A program made the translations under genes and the position numbers. 64,000 nt of DNA from Zizania palustris (taxonomy: Eukaryota; Streptophyta; Magnoliopsida; Poales; Poaceae), in contig JAAALK010000084.1 of NCBI GenBank assembly GCA_019279435.1, positions 12,976,916-13,040,915 on the forward strand, given 5' to 3'. The notes beneath the pieces are model-generated. The model was not told the origin of the DNA and made no database searches. It saw nothing but the letters and a program-made list of their open reading frames with translations. Positions 22,801 through 31,290 of this stretch are shown here, one piece after another. Position 1 is the first letter of the stretch. Every line of letters starts with the position of its first letter.

Positions 22801-23509
22801 TTTAAAACCTTCCGAAGGTGTAGCTGTTGCTTGGCGAGCCTTCCAGACTTCATGGAGAGCCGAAGGTCGATCTGCGATCAAGGCTTGGATTGACGAAGGC
22901 CAACGCCAAAAGCAAGTTCGGAGCCAAGCTTCGAGCAGTCAGCCTCCTCCGAACCCGCAGGTTTAGGATTATTTAGGATTTTTTGATTATGTAAAGCTGA
23001 TGCTTGTAAATATTTATCAATGAAAATCTTGTTTGTCATATTTTTAGGCTTTGCCTCTTATGGAAGATATCGAAGTGTTAGAGCTTAACAGCGAACTTCG
23101 CTCACTGTGGAACACCTTCGAACTTCTAAAGAGTTATAAGCGTCCTCGATTTCTTATCCCTCGAGATGACTCCGGCGTTATTGCGCCCGAAATAATCAAA
23201 GACATATTGTCTTATATTAAAGAGGAAGATAAAGAGAGCTACGCGAACACTTCGTCTTCTGAAGACACTAATTGGTCCGAAGGCGAAGGTGAAGCCCAAA
23301 ATAAAAGATCTGAAGATCTTAGAAGCTGGGAGAGAAGCCCCGAGCGGCTTCGAACTTGGGCCGAACTTCAACAAGAGCAGAAGGATTTTAGAGCTTCGAA
23401 GGGGAGGAAGAGAGTTAACGTAAAGTTCTTAGAACTTCCGATGTTGGAACTAGCCGTTCCACCCCTAGCTCTCGGGACCGAAGAGGTCTCCGATTCCTTC
23501 TTGGTATAG
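19808..23509 (+). CDS. Antisense gene of element C, five exons, 1,134 residues
   Basis: Inferred exons 19808-20753, 20823-21566, 21635-22062, 22136-22960 and 23048-23509; every intron is GT-AG, 68-87 bp, with a pyrimidine-rich 3' end, and the summed exons (3,405 nt) form one open frame. Residues about 105-175 (EVVVFEAFFEAGLGLP, LSPNAVARLAIFEWAL) resemble the Pfam 'putative gypsy type transposon' family (Transposase_28). The middle is acidic and low in complexity. Exon 4 encodes a long coiled coil (residues about 718-860) and a conserved YYEDLGRSITPS block. An alanine-rich start follows the ATG. The gene is on the strand opposite to gag-pol, as reported for extra genes of Tat-lineage elements. 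Reaction and partners are unknown. D has the same exon layout but is interrupted by stops. Confidence 0.75.
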
Positions 23510-23888
23510 ATACCAATTTTTCATGATGTAATTTGTAAATACATTTGTTTTGATAATGAATGCCGATTTAAAATTGTCTCCATATTTACTAGCCCCTCTT
23601 TGGGTATAAGCAACTTCGAACTGCATTCGAAGATGGTTATGCGCAAAGAAAAACTTCGGAGTACAATTTTTTGGGGGTTCGGAGCCCCTCTGTCATTTAA
23701 AGATCTTTTGAAATCTTATGAAATGTCTTCGACTATCTGTAGTCAGAAGAATGGTAACTTGGTACCTTTGTTTATTTCATGAAAGAGATCAATTGAGATA
23801 ACTTCCAGGACACTTTAATGTCTTAAAAAATTTTGTCACTTTGGACGCATATGAACAATCATTCGAAGCTCATGGCTTAAATGCTGCT
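23510..23888. other. Region between the antisense gene and the tandem array in C
   Basis: AT-rich 3' flank of the antisense gene. AATGAA-like words near 23557 may serve as polyadenylation signals; D has a canonical AATAAA at 37533-37538 in the same place. An 80-residue-scale open frame here is not conserved and I see no gene. Confidence 0.4.
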
Positions 23889-24335
23889 TTGCTTTAGCCA
23901 CCTTCGGCTGTTTTTTGCGGAAATCTACCAGCCGGAGCTTGGATTTCGCAGAAATTGTAGCCACCTTCGGCTATTTTTGCAGAAGTCTACCAGCCGGAGC
24001 TTGGACTTCGCAGAATTTGGCCACTTGGGCTCTTTTTTGCAGAAGTCTACCAGCCGGAGCTTGGACTTCGCAGAATTTGGCCACTTGGGCTCTTTTTTGC
24101 AGAAGTCTACCAGCCGGAGCTTGGACTTCGCAGAATTTGGCCACTTGGGCTCTTTTTTGCAGAAGTCTACCAGCCGGAGCTTGGACTTCGCAGAATTTGG
24201 CCACCTACGGCTCTTTTTACGGAAGTCTGACAAGCTGCAGCTTGGACTCCGCAGATTTTGGCCACCTTCGGCTCTTTTACGGAAGTCTACCAGCCGAAGC
24301 TTGGACTCCGTAGAATGTGGTATTGGCTCTTTTAC
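23889..24335. repeat. 60-bp tandem array of element C (about 7 units)
   Basis: Units of 60 bp, each with GCCACCTTCGGCTCTTTT-like start, AGAAGTCTACCAGCCGGAGC and TTGGACTTCGCAGAATTTG blocks. Positions 23977-24204 hold almost four units without a difference; outer units are diverged. Both strands are open through the array because 60 is a multiple of three. It lies between pol and the convergent antisense gene. Confidence 0.9.
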
Positions 24336-24527
24336 GGATGCCTACAAGGTATCAACTTGGGCTCCGGATGGATTTCAGCCACCACGCCGGAGGCTTCGAC
24401 TTTATGGGTACGAAGTCCGGAAATACAGCCAGCTTGATGACACTTAACTCTCGATCGACTTCCGTCCCAGCGCGTCCGCTCGGGAAACTAGGAGTGTCAA
24501 GGGGAAGGGCAAACCACTGGTGTATGT

Positions 24528-24533
24528 TTTATT
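24528..24533 (-). terminator. AATAAA signal just after pol of element C
   Basis: AATAAA on the minus strand, 38 bases past the pol stop at 24571. Conserved in B and D. A gag-pol mRNA ending here would exclude the tandem array and the antisense gene; a genomic RNA would have to read through. Confidence 0.35.
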
Positions 24534-24570
24534 AATTTAGAGGTGATTACAAACAGATTACAAGGGGCCC

Positions 24571-27500
24571 TTATGCGAAGTATCGCTTTAGGTGCTCCGC
24601 ATGCCAAGTATGTGCTAACTCTTCACCTTCTAAATTAGCTAATTTGAATGAACCAGGGCGCCCCGAGCGGACGATTAGATATGGACCTTCCCATTTATTG
24701 CCTAACTTCCCTGGTGCTATAATGCTTCGTAGAACAAGATGACCCGGCCTTAACTCGCTGAGCTTAACCTTCGGGTCATACCAAGTCTTCGTCTGCTGAT
24801 GATACTTTGATAAATTGGCTACAGCTCGAAGCCTTGTTTCTTCTGACAAATCTAACGAAGCTTGTCTTTCTTCTTCGATGTCTGGTTCGGTGCTGCGAAG
24901 TGAGCCCCCTTTGAGCTCCGTTGGAGTCATAGCTTCATCTCCGAATAGTAGTCTGAACGGAGTAAAACCTGTGGACCTTGTTTGCGTAGTCCGAATGGAC
25001 CACAGAATCTTCGGAAGTTCTTCGGTCCACAGTCCCTTTGATAATCCTACTATTCTTCGATTTAGCCCTGATAGAATATTTCCATTGGCTCGCTCAACTG
25101 CTCCATTTGACTGAGGATGTCTCACTGCAGCAAAACATAGTTGAATGCCTAGGTCTTCGCAAAACTTTCTGAAGGGTTCTGCGTCGAACTGTGTTCCATT
25201 ATCAACTGTGAGATATCTAGGCACTCCGAACCGGCAAATAATGTTTTTCCAGAAGAATTTCTGTACATTGTTCGAAGTGATAGCTGTTAAGGGCTCTGCT
25301 TCCACCCACTTAGAGAAATATTCAATAGCTACCACTGCGAACTTGAGATTTCCCTTTGCTAACGGAAAGGGACCAATTAGATCCATACCCCATCTGGCCA
25401 TAGGCCATACCGGAGCAATGACTTGAAGAGCTGTTGGTGGGCGATGACTCCGTCGACCCATCCATTGGCATCCTTGACAAGTGCGGACCAAGCTCTCCGC
25501 ATCAGCTGTTATTGTGGGCCAATAAAGCCCCTGGCGAAGTGTTTTTCCTGCCAGAGCTCTAGGGGCTAAATGACTTCCACAAAGGCCTTCGTGAATTTCT
25601 CGAAGAATTTCTTGGCCTTCGGCTTGAGATATACATCGGAGTAGAGGGGAACATACTCCGGCCTTGTATAATATACCGTTGATTAACTGATAGTTTCTTG
25701 CTCTGAGCTTTAACCTTGACAATTGGGGCTCTTCGGGCAAATTCGTTCCTCCTTGCAAGAGTTCTATGATTGAATCTTTCCAATCTGCACTAGGAATGCA
25801 GAGAATCTCTGCAGAAGCAACTTGTGGCACCGAAGGTATATTGAGCTCCTCATAGAAAGCTTCGTCAGGCACATCCACAGCTCCGGCAGCAGCCTTCGCT
25901 AAAATGTCCGCTTGCACGTTTTCAGCTAATGGTATACTCCGAATGGAAATACCCTTGAAGTGTGCTTCTATTTTGCGGATTTCTTCTAAGTATTTAGCAA
26001 GTTGTGGATGTCGGACTTGAAAACTTTTGTCTACGTGCCCTGCTACTATCTGAGAATCTGTTTTTATAATTATCCTTGTAGCCCCTAGAGCACGTGCTTT
26101 CCGGAGTCCCAATAAAATTCCTTCGTACTCCGCTATATTATTGGTAGACTTAAAGTTGAGTCTTGCGGAGTACATTGCTCTTTGACCTGACGGAGAAATT
26201 AATACGGCCCCAATGCCTGCTCCGGATGCTTGGAAAGCCCCATCGGAGTAAATAGTCCAGACTCCGTCATCTGATTTCTCCGGAGTCAACTTCGCAGGTG
26301 GAGTCCACTCTGCTATGAAGTCTGCAAGGACTTGAGATTTGATAGCTGTCCTTGCCAGGAAAGATATGCCGAAGGGTGCTAGTTCTACTGCCCACTTTCC
26401 AATTCTTCCAGTGGAATCTTTGCTTCGGAGCATATCTCCTAAAGGATACGAAGTTGGTACAATTACATTGTGAGCCAAAAAATAATGTCTTAGCTTCCTC
26501 GAAGCCATTATCAGAGCATAAACGAACTTCTCAAGTTCGGAGTATCTTGTCTTTGCTCCTGACAATGCTTCGGATACAAAATAGACAGGATTTTGGACCA
26601 ACTTCCCATTGATATCAGCTTCTCTGACAAGGACTGCGCTGACTGCTGAGCCTGTGGCTGCAAGATACAGAAGTAGGGTTTCGTCCGTAATAGGCACCGT
26701 AAGTGTAGCAAGATTGCTGAGATAATCTTTAATATCTTCGAAGCTTTTCTGACACTCCGGTGTCCATGCAAAATCTTCGGACCCTTTCAAAGCTTTAAAG
26801 ATTGGCAAGCTCCTCTCCGCAGACCTTGATAAAAACCTGCTAAGTGCGGCCAGACGTCCGGTCAGCTTTTGCACTTGCTTTATATTCTCCGGAGGAGCCA
26901 TCTTCTGCAGCGCAGTTATTTGAGTAGGGCTAGCTTCAATTCCCCTGCTTGAAACTAAGTACCCTAACAACTTTCCAGCCTTAGCTCCGAATATACATTT
27001 TTCGGGGTTAAGGCGGATCCCACATGCCCGAAGGCTATTGAATGTTTCTGCTAAGTCTAGGCTATGTTGGTGCTTTAAAGCACTCTTTATTACAATATCA
27101 TCCATATAGGCCTCCACATTGCGACCTAGTTGATGACCTAGAGCCTTAGCAACTAATCTTGAAAAAGTAGCCCCGGCATTTCTTAGGCCAAAGGGCATTC
27201 TTACATAGCAAAAGACTCCCGAAGGAGTTACAAAGCTCGTCTTGATTTCATCTTCGCGCTTCAACCATATTTGATGATAGCCGGAATAGGCGTCAAGGAA
27301 GCTTAGTAACTCCGAACCTGCAGTGGAGTCAACTAGTTGATCAATTCGGGGCATGGGGTAGGGGTCACGTGGGCACGCTTTATTCAAAGATGTGAAATCA
27401 ATGCACATGCGCCACTTTCCGGAGGACTTCTTCCTGACGAAGACTGGGTTTGCTAACCATTCTGTATGGGCCACTTCTCTGATAATCCCAGCCTTCAACA

Positions 27501-28542
27501 GTTTTTCAACTTCGTCCTTAGCTAGAGCAGCTCTCTCTGCGGACATCTTCCGGAGCCCTTGTCGAACAGGCCGGGCCTTCGGGTTTACAAGCAAGCTGTG
27601 CTCAATAATATCCCGATCGACTCCGGTGATATCTTCGTCAGACCAGGCGAAGACATCCAAATTTTCTCCTACAACCTTTTCCAAGGAAGTTGCAACTTCG
27701 GGAGGTAAATCTTTACCAAACTGAAAAGTGTATTCTTTACAATCTTTGACAATGATCTTCGTTGCAATCTCTCCTTCGGGACTTGGTCTTGGAAACGATT
27801 TCTTCGAAGCTTCGGAGGAGGCTAAAAAAATTTCTCCATTTTCTTGGACACTATTTACTTGCCTCGGATCAAGAGGAGGACCATGACCATATTCTGCTCT
27901 CCGAGCTATGGCTTGATCTCCGAAGACTGTCAGAACTCCTGATTGTGTGGGCATCTTCATGCACAAGTAATTGTGATGCGCCACAGCTCCGAACTGATTC
28001 AACATGCCTCGGCCAAAGATAACATTATAAGCATACGGGGCATCCACCACATCAAAGATAACTTCTTCAGTTCGGGCTAGTAAACCTTCTCCGAAGGTTA
28101 CTTCCAGACCTATCTGGCCAAGTGCATCTAGCGGAGGTCCTGCAAAGCCTTGCAGAGGACGAGCCGCTGGGAGAAGATGCTTCCGGGAAATGCATAACTG
28201 ATCGAAGGCTTGTACAAATATGATATCTGCCGAGCTACCTCCGTCGATTAGCACCCTTCGGACTTCAGTTCCGGCAATATCAGCAGTGATAACCAATGGA
28301 TCTGCATGCGGGAACTTGATACCAGCTGCATCCTCCGCAGAGAAAGATATTGGAACATGAGACCACTCCGGCATTGCAGCTGCAGATGACGAAGTCCCAA
28401 TGTGGCCTACTTCTCGGACGTACTCTCTTCGCTGTCTCTTGGACATGCTTCCGAGGGTACCTCCTCCGGAGATAGGGAGAACTACTCTCTTCCCTCTATC
28501 TTGCCCTTCTTCTTGCTTCGGAGGTGGCATAACATTGGCCAC
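24571..28542 (-). CDS. pol: Element C pol: protease, RT, two RNase H domains, integrase
   Basis: Intact 1,323-codon frame. Protease active site IDGGSSAD at residues 99-106. RT about 340-560 with YMDD at 479-482. Ty3-type RNase H about 615-745. A second, archaeal-type RNase H at about 762-885 has D767, E807, D829 and D879 as likely catalytic residues; this dual RNase H is a hallmark of the Tat lineage. Integrase zinc finger H984-H991-C1022-C1025 and core D1054-D1114-E1150, with 35 residues between the last two. No chromodomain. The frame has no ATG near its beginning (first codon here is GTG, first ATG at 28530), so it is probably entered by frameshift from gag. Confidence 0.92.
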   Translation of the reverse strand: MANVMPPPKQEEGQDRGKRVVLPISGGGTLGSMSKRQRREYVREVGHIGTSSSAAAMPEWSHVPISFSAEDAAGIKFPHADPLVITADIAGTEVRRVLIDGGSSADIIFVQAFDQLCISRKHLLPAARPLQGFAGPPLDALGQIGLEVTFGEGLLARTEEVIFDVVDAPYAYNVIFGRGMLNQFGAVAHHNYLCMKMPTQSGVLTVFGDQAIARRAEYGHGPPLDPRQVNSVQENGEIFLASSEASKKSFPRPSPEGEIATKIIVKDCKEYTFQFGKDLPPEVATSLEKVVGENLDVFAWSDEDITGVDRDIIEHSLLVNPKARPVRQGLRKMSAERAALAKDEVEKLLKAGIIREVAHTEWLANPVFVRKKSSGKWRMCIDFTSLNKACPRDPYPMPRIDQLVDSTAGSELLSFLDAYSGYHQIWLKREDEIKTSFVTPSGVFCYVRMPFGLRNAGATFSRLVAKALGHQLGRNVEAYMDDIVIKSALKHQHSLDLAETFNSLRACGIRLNPEKCIFGAKAGKLLGYLVSSRGIEASPTQITALQKMAPPENIKQVQKLTGRLAALSRFLSRSAERSLPIFKALKGSEDFAWTPECQKSFEDIKDYLSNLATLTVPITDETLLLYLAATGSAVSAVLVREADINGKLVQNPVYFVSEALSGAKTRYSELEKFVYALIMASRKLRHYFLAHNVIVPTSYPLGDMLRSKDSTGRIGKWAVELAPFGISFLARTAIKSQVLADFIAEWTPPAKLTPEKSDDGVWTIYSDGAFQASGAGIGAVLISPSGQRAMYSARLNFKSTNNIAEYEGILLGLRKARALGATRIIIKTDSQIVAGHVDKSFQVRHPQLAKYLEEIRKIEAHFKGISIRSIPLAENVQADILAKAAAGAVDVPDEAFYEELNIPSVPQVASAEILCIPSADWKDSIIELLQGGTNLPEEPQLSRLKLRARNYQLINGILYKAGVCSPLLRCISQAEGQEILREIHEGLCGSHLAPRALAGKTLRQGLYWPTITADAESLVRTCQGCQWMGRRSHRPPTALQVIAPVWPMARWGMDLIGPFPLAKGNLKFAVVAIEYFSKWVEAEPLTAITSNNVQKFFWKNIICRFGVPRYLTVDNGTQFDAEPFRKFCEDLGIQLCFAAVRHPQSNGAVERANGNILSGLNRRIVGLSKGLWTEELPKILWSIRTTQTRSTGFTPFRLLFGDEAMTPTELKGGSLRSTEPDIEEERQASLDLSEETRLRAVANLSKYHQQTKTWYDPKVKLSELRPGHLVLRSIIAPGKLGNKWEGPYLIVRSGRPGSFKLANLEGEELAHTWHAEHLKRYFA

Positions 28543-29966
28543 CGGAGGATGTCTTGCAGCATCAAATTTTCTATTCGCGCTACAGCCTGGACCGGCTCCG
28601 AGCGCACTGCTGCTGCTGGACTTCGGTCGGTACTACCTCGACCCGAAGTTCTCTCCAAGTATTCTCCCCGAAGGGTAAGAATAGCCTTGCAGGTGTCAGT
28701 TGCATGGCTTCGGTTCTCTCCATGAATACAGCAAAAAAGGGTCTGGCCTTTGCCAGCCGTTTTCCCTGGCGGCCTCCAGCCGCTGGACTTGTTCCCCGCA
28801 GGCTGTGGAGCTCTTGGTGCAAACTTCTGCGGGGGTGCAATGTTTAAGACCTCAGAACGAGGGTGCTTTTGCCCTCTTCTTCTATCATGTTGCACTTCGG
28901 GGACTGGCTCTTGCGGCGGAGCCGAAGTCTTCACTTCTGCTTTAACTTCTGTCAACACTGTCGAAGTGGCAGTAGTTCTCCGAAGCCAACCTTCTTCCGA
29001 CTTCGAGTACTCCTCGAAGTACGACATCAACTGTGATACTGTGGTGATGCTCTTCCGATGCAATTTATCCAGAAGGCCTTTATGACTGACGCCTTCCCGA
29101 GCCGCATCAACCACCGAGGATGTGGACAACCCCCGAATTTGCGACTTCGTGTGAGCGAAGCGCTTGAAGTATTGCCTCAATGTTTCTCCGGGGAGCTGTT
29201 TCACTTGGAAAAGGCTTCCTGTAGACATGGGGGGCACGAAGGTGCCCTGAAAGTTACTTATGAACTTCCTTTTTAACTGTGACCAAGAATCGATTGATCC
29301 TGGCTTTAAAGACCAGAACCATCTCAACGCCACTCCTTCAAGGGCTAACGGGAAGCACTTCGCCATAGTTTCTCTGTCTCCACCACTAGCTTCGATTGCT
29401 AGGGCATAAGAACACACAAACTCACTGGGATCTTCGTCTCCAGCATACTTGCAGAGCTTCGAAGTTTTAAACTTCGGATTGAAGCGAATCTTCTGAAGCT
29501 CAGGATGCAACGGAGATTCGTTGTCGTAAGAAGCGTTCTCCGGGGCTTCGGGATAATCAAGATCGTCGTCTTCGTGCACTTCGGGGATAGCTGGGGTGGC
29601 TTGAGGGCGAAGCCTGTTCGCAGCCTCCTGTCGCCACCTCGCTACCTCGGCTTGAAGATTGGCCATTTGAGTGGCCATGTCTCCAAGGCTATCTTCATCT
29701 CCTCCGGAAGGACCTTCCGGGTCTTGAGAACTGGTATGATCAGTTCGAATCGGAATGGAGGGTGGTAGAGTGGCTCCGTGCGGTCGGAGTGTGGAAGGAG
29801 TTGGTGGAGAGGTTTCGTATCCTCGAGGGATAGAAGCCCCTTGCGGAGTTTGAGGTGGAGGGATAGTCGAAGACCCTCCGACTTCGACTGTGTCGAAGGG
29901 TATCTCTCCGGAGATCCGAGAGGACCTCCGAGTGGGATTGCGAGGTGCACTCCGCTTAGGAGGCAT
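28482..29966 (-). CDS. gag: Element C gag (494 residues)
   Basis: Capsid-nucleocapsid protein that packages the RNA. It starts MPPKRSAPRN. A proline-rich start is followed by a short heptad-like segment (about 90-120), the Retrotrans_gag-like core (about 150-330, with CKYAGDEDP and RWFWSLKPGS) and a CX2HX5HX4C zinc knuckle at C412-H415-H421-C426. In A, B and D the reading continues directly into pol in the same frame. Here it runs past a one-base difference and stops at 28482, overlapping the pol frame by at least 61 bases. Confidence 0.9.
   Translation of the reverse strand: MPPKRSAPRNPTRRSSRISGEIPFDTVEVGGSSTIPPPQTPQGASIPRGYETSPPTPSTLRPHGATLPPSIPIRTDHTSSQDPEGPSGGDEDSLGDMATQMANLQAEVARWRQEAANRLRPQATPAIPEVHEDDDLDYPEAPENASYDNESPLHPELQKIRFNPKFKTSKLCKYAGDEDPSEFVCSYALAIEASGGDRETMAKCFPLALEGVALRWFWSLKPGSIDSWSQLKRKFISNFQGTFVPPMSTGSLFQVKQLPGETLRQYFKRFAHTKSQIRGLSTSSVVDAAREGVSHKGLLDKLHRKSITTVSQLMSYFEEYSKSEEGWLRRTTATSTVLTEVKAEVKTSAPPQEPVPEVQHDRRRGQKHPRSEVLNIAPPQKFAPRAPQPAGNKSSGWRPPGKTAGKGQTLFCCIHGENRSHATDTCKAILTLRGEYLERTSGRGSTDRSPAAAVRSEPVQAVARIENLMLQDILRWPMLCHLRSKKKGKIEGRE
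28563..28569 (-). promoter_or_regulatory. Possible -1 frameshift site between gag and pol of C
   Basis: On the minus strand the gag frame reads GAA AAT TTG, giving the heptamer A AAT TTG of the X XXY YYZ type. A -1 slip leads exactly into the pol frame (GAT GCT GCA...). A 6-bp GC stem (GGTGGC/GCCACC, 28538-28543 with 28523-28528) begins 19 bases downstream, farther than the usual 5-9. A plain one-base deletion would look the same. Confidence 0.45.
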
Positions 29967-30008
29967 GATGCAAGAGGTTGGTAGAGAACGAAGTTTTTTG
30001 GACTAAGT

Positions 30009-30026
30009 TCCCCACGGACGGCGCCA
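30009..30026 (-). promoter_or_regulatory. Primer binding site of element C
   Basis: Minus-strand TGGCGCCGTCCGTGGGGA, two bases inside the 5' LTR. Similar to the tRNA-Asp-type site known from Tat-lineage elements (shared TGGCGCCGT and GGGGA); the middle four bases differ. Confidence 0.75.
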
Positions 30027-30028
30027 AC

Positions 30029-30524
30029 TGTTGGCGTAAAAGATTACGCTAACAGGTTTCTGTAGAAAAGAAACTAACAAACGAAGTGTTTGCGAAGCAA
30101 ACTGTTCCAAGCCTCCGAAAGGATAATAGCTTAGAATAGTTCGAAAGTGTGTATTGATTCACTTGTAATCGGTCCCTATTACAGGGTGAAATGGGGGGGT
30201 ATTTATAGGCCTGAACATTAAGGGAAAGACCTATTTACCCCTTTATTACAACCGACACTAAGGAAACTATTTGGTTTCCTTAATAGGGCTAAAATGGTAA
30301 AAGACTAATCTAATAGGATAGAAGATAAGTCTTCCATCTTAGCTGGCAGAAAAGATCCTGAAGGGCTTTGGTTCGAAGATATACTTCGAACCAGTGCTTG
30401 TCTTCGGGCTTCGAACCAGGTTCCGAGCATCTTCGAAGAAGGTCTTCGGACAATCTTCGAACTAGTTGGCTGTCTTTGGGCTGCTTCGGCAATAACCCCG
30501 AAGAGGAGATATTTTCCCCCAACA
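30029..30524 (-). repeat. Element C 5' LTR (496 bp)
   Basis: Identical to the 3' LTR at 18826-19321. TATA box TATAAATA on the minus strand at 30200-30207, 317 bp into the LTR; transcription would start near 30175 and run left into gag. Confidence 0.95.
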
Positions 30525-30529
30525 GTGAG
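30525..30529. repeat. Target-site duplication of element C, right (GTGAG)
   Basis: Exact match to 18821-18825. Confidence 0.95.
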
Positions 30530-31285
30530 GCTCGACGCGTCGGGACACCATATGAAACCCATAAGAGGGTGTTGTCGGGTCGAGGAGAACCATATGGAAG
30601 GTTTTGGCACAAGTTCCCGTGGTATGGGTCATCTCGTTACACTTTGGTGTAAGTGATGAGTGCGTGCCTTGTGGGTATAGTGGTACATCTCTGATTAGAG
30701 TATTTAATCTTTTCGAAAAGCCGAGCCCACGGTCAAGGGCGGGTTGTGTGATTACTCACAGTTAGTTTACTATTGTGTGAATGGTTGAGTTATTCATGGC
30801 ATGTAAGGACTGTTGAGCGAGGTGGGGCTGACTGTACCCCTCGAGTTAGAAGATGATGATGCATACACATGTTTACATTTCAGTACTAACAAATTGATCA
30901 CATTTAATGCTTTACCATTATGATTTTCCGCAAAATCAGCCACTATCTCCCTTGTTATTACTATGCATTATATTTGCATCCGGTGGCTTGCTGAGTACGT
31001 TTGTACTCACCCCCCCGTTGACTTACACCACCAGAGCCCGTCTACTACAAGGAGGATGAAGGTCTGGAGTAGCGACCCAGTCAAGGCGATACTGGAAGGA
31101 GGTGTTCATCTAGGACCCTTTGATTTATTAGTTTCTCTTTATCTTTATTCAATTTTGTACTAATACGGTCTACGAACCGTGAATGATTGCTCGTATTGTA
31201 CGTGGTCGCATGATGAAGGTCTTGGTTTATTGATTTTCTATGGAATTTCAATAAAGGTCCTCATTTATTAAATCGGGGCGTGACA
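30530..31285 (+). repeat. Element T 3' LTR, right part (756 bp)
   Basis: Continues the LTR of T after element C and ends GGGGCGTGACA at 31285. With the left part it gives a 3,287-bp LTR. No gene seen. Confidence 0.85.
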
Positions 31286-31290
31286 CTTAG
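31286..31290. repeat. Right target-site copy of element T (CTTAG)
   Basis: CTTAG follows the LTR end and is itself part of the interrupted Sirevirus G (CTCAG at the same place in F). The left copy would be in the gap. Confidence 0.6.

Larger units (their letters stand above)
18826..30524 (-). mobile_element. Element C: full-length, young Grande-like Ty3/gypsy (11,699 bp)
   Basis: Complete element on the minus strand: 5' LTR (30029-30524), primer site, gag, pol, tandem array, antisense gene, polypurine tract, 3' LTR (18826-19321). The two 496-bp LTRs are identical by line-by-line reading, and the 5-bp target duplications are perfect, so the insertion is recent. Gag, pol and the antisense gene are all open. 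Gag and pol are in different frames, offset by -1 at 28563-28569. It is the best candidate in the window for a recently mobile source. Confidence 0.95.
12519..31285 (+). mobile_element. Element T: Tekay/Del-type chromovirus (Ty3/gypsy), 5' end lost
   Basis: Gag end with CX2CX4HX4C zinc knuckle, protease (DTGA), RT (FIDD), RNase H, integrase and a C-terminal chromodomain-like segment, followed by a polypurine tract and a 3,287-bp 3' LTR. The LTR is split at 18825/30530 by element C. It starts TGTAAAAACCC and ends GGGGCGTGACA, the terminal type usual in Tekay/Del elements. The base quintet after it, CTTAG, belongs to the interrupted Sirevirus G. The 5' LTR and most of gag are in the gap. Numerous stops show it is old. 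Confidence 0.88.

Noticed and set aside
19808..23509. Antisense gene as a host gene captured by one element
   Set aside because: The same gene, with the same exon borders, is in D and B at the same place, so it is a standard part of the family.
23925..24233. Repetitive minus-strand open frames with 20-residue repeats
   Set aside because: The 60-bp tandem unit is a multiple of three, so all stop-free frames stay open. Not conserved in B or D.
23889..24335. CRISPR-like array
   Set aside because: Units are contiguous with no unique spacers, and the sequence is plant nuclear DNA.
30305..30652. Open frames at the right end of C, repeated at 19102-19463
   Set aside because: They are LTR sequence read into flanking DNA on either side; coding is not supported.
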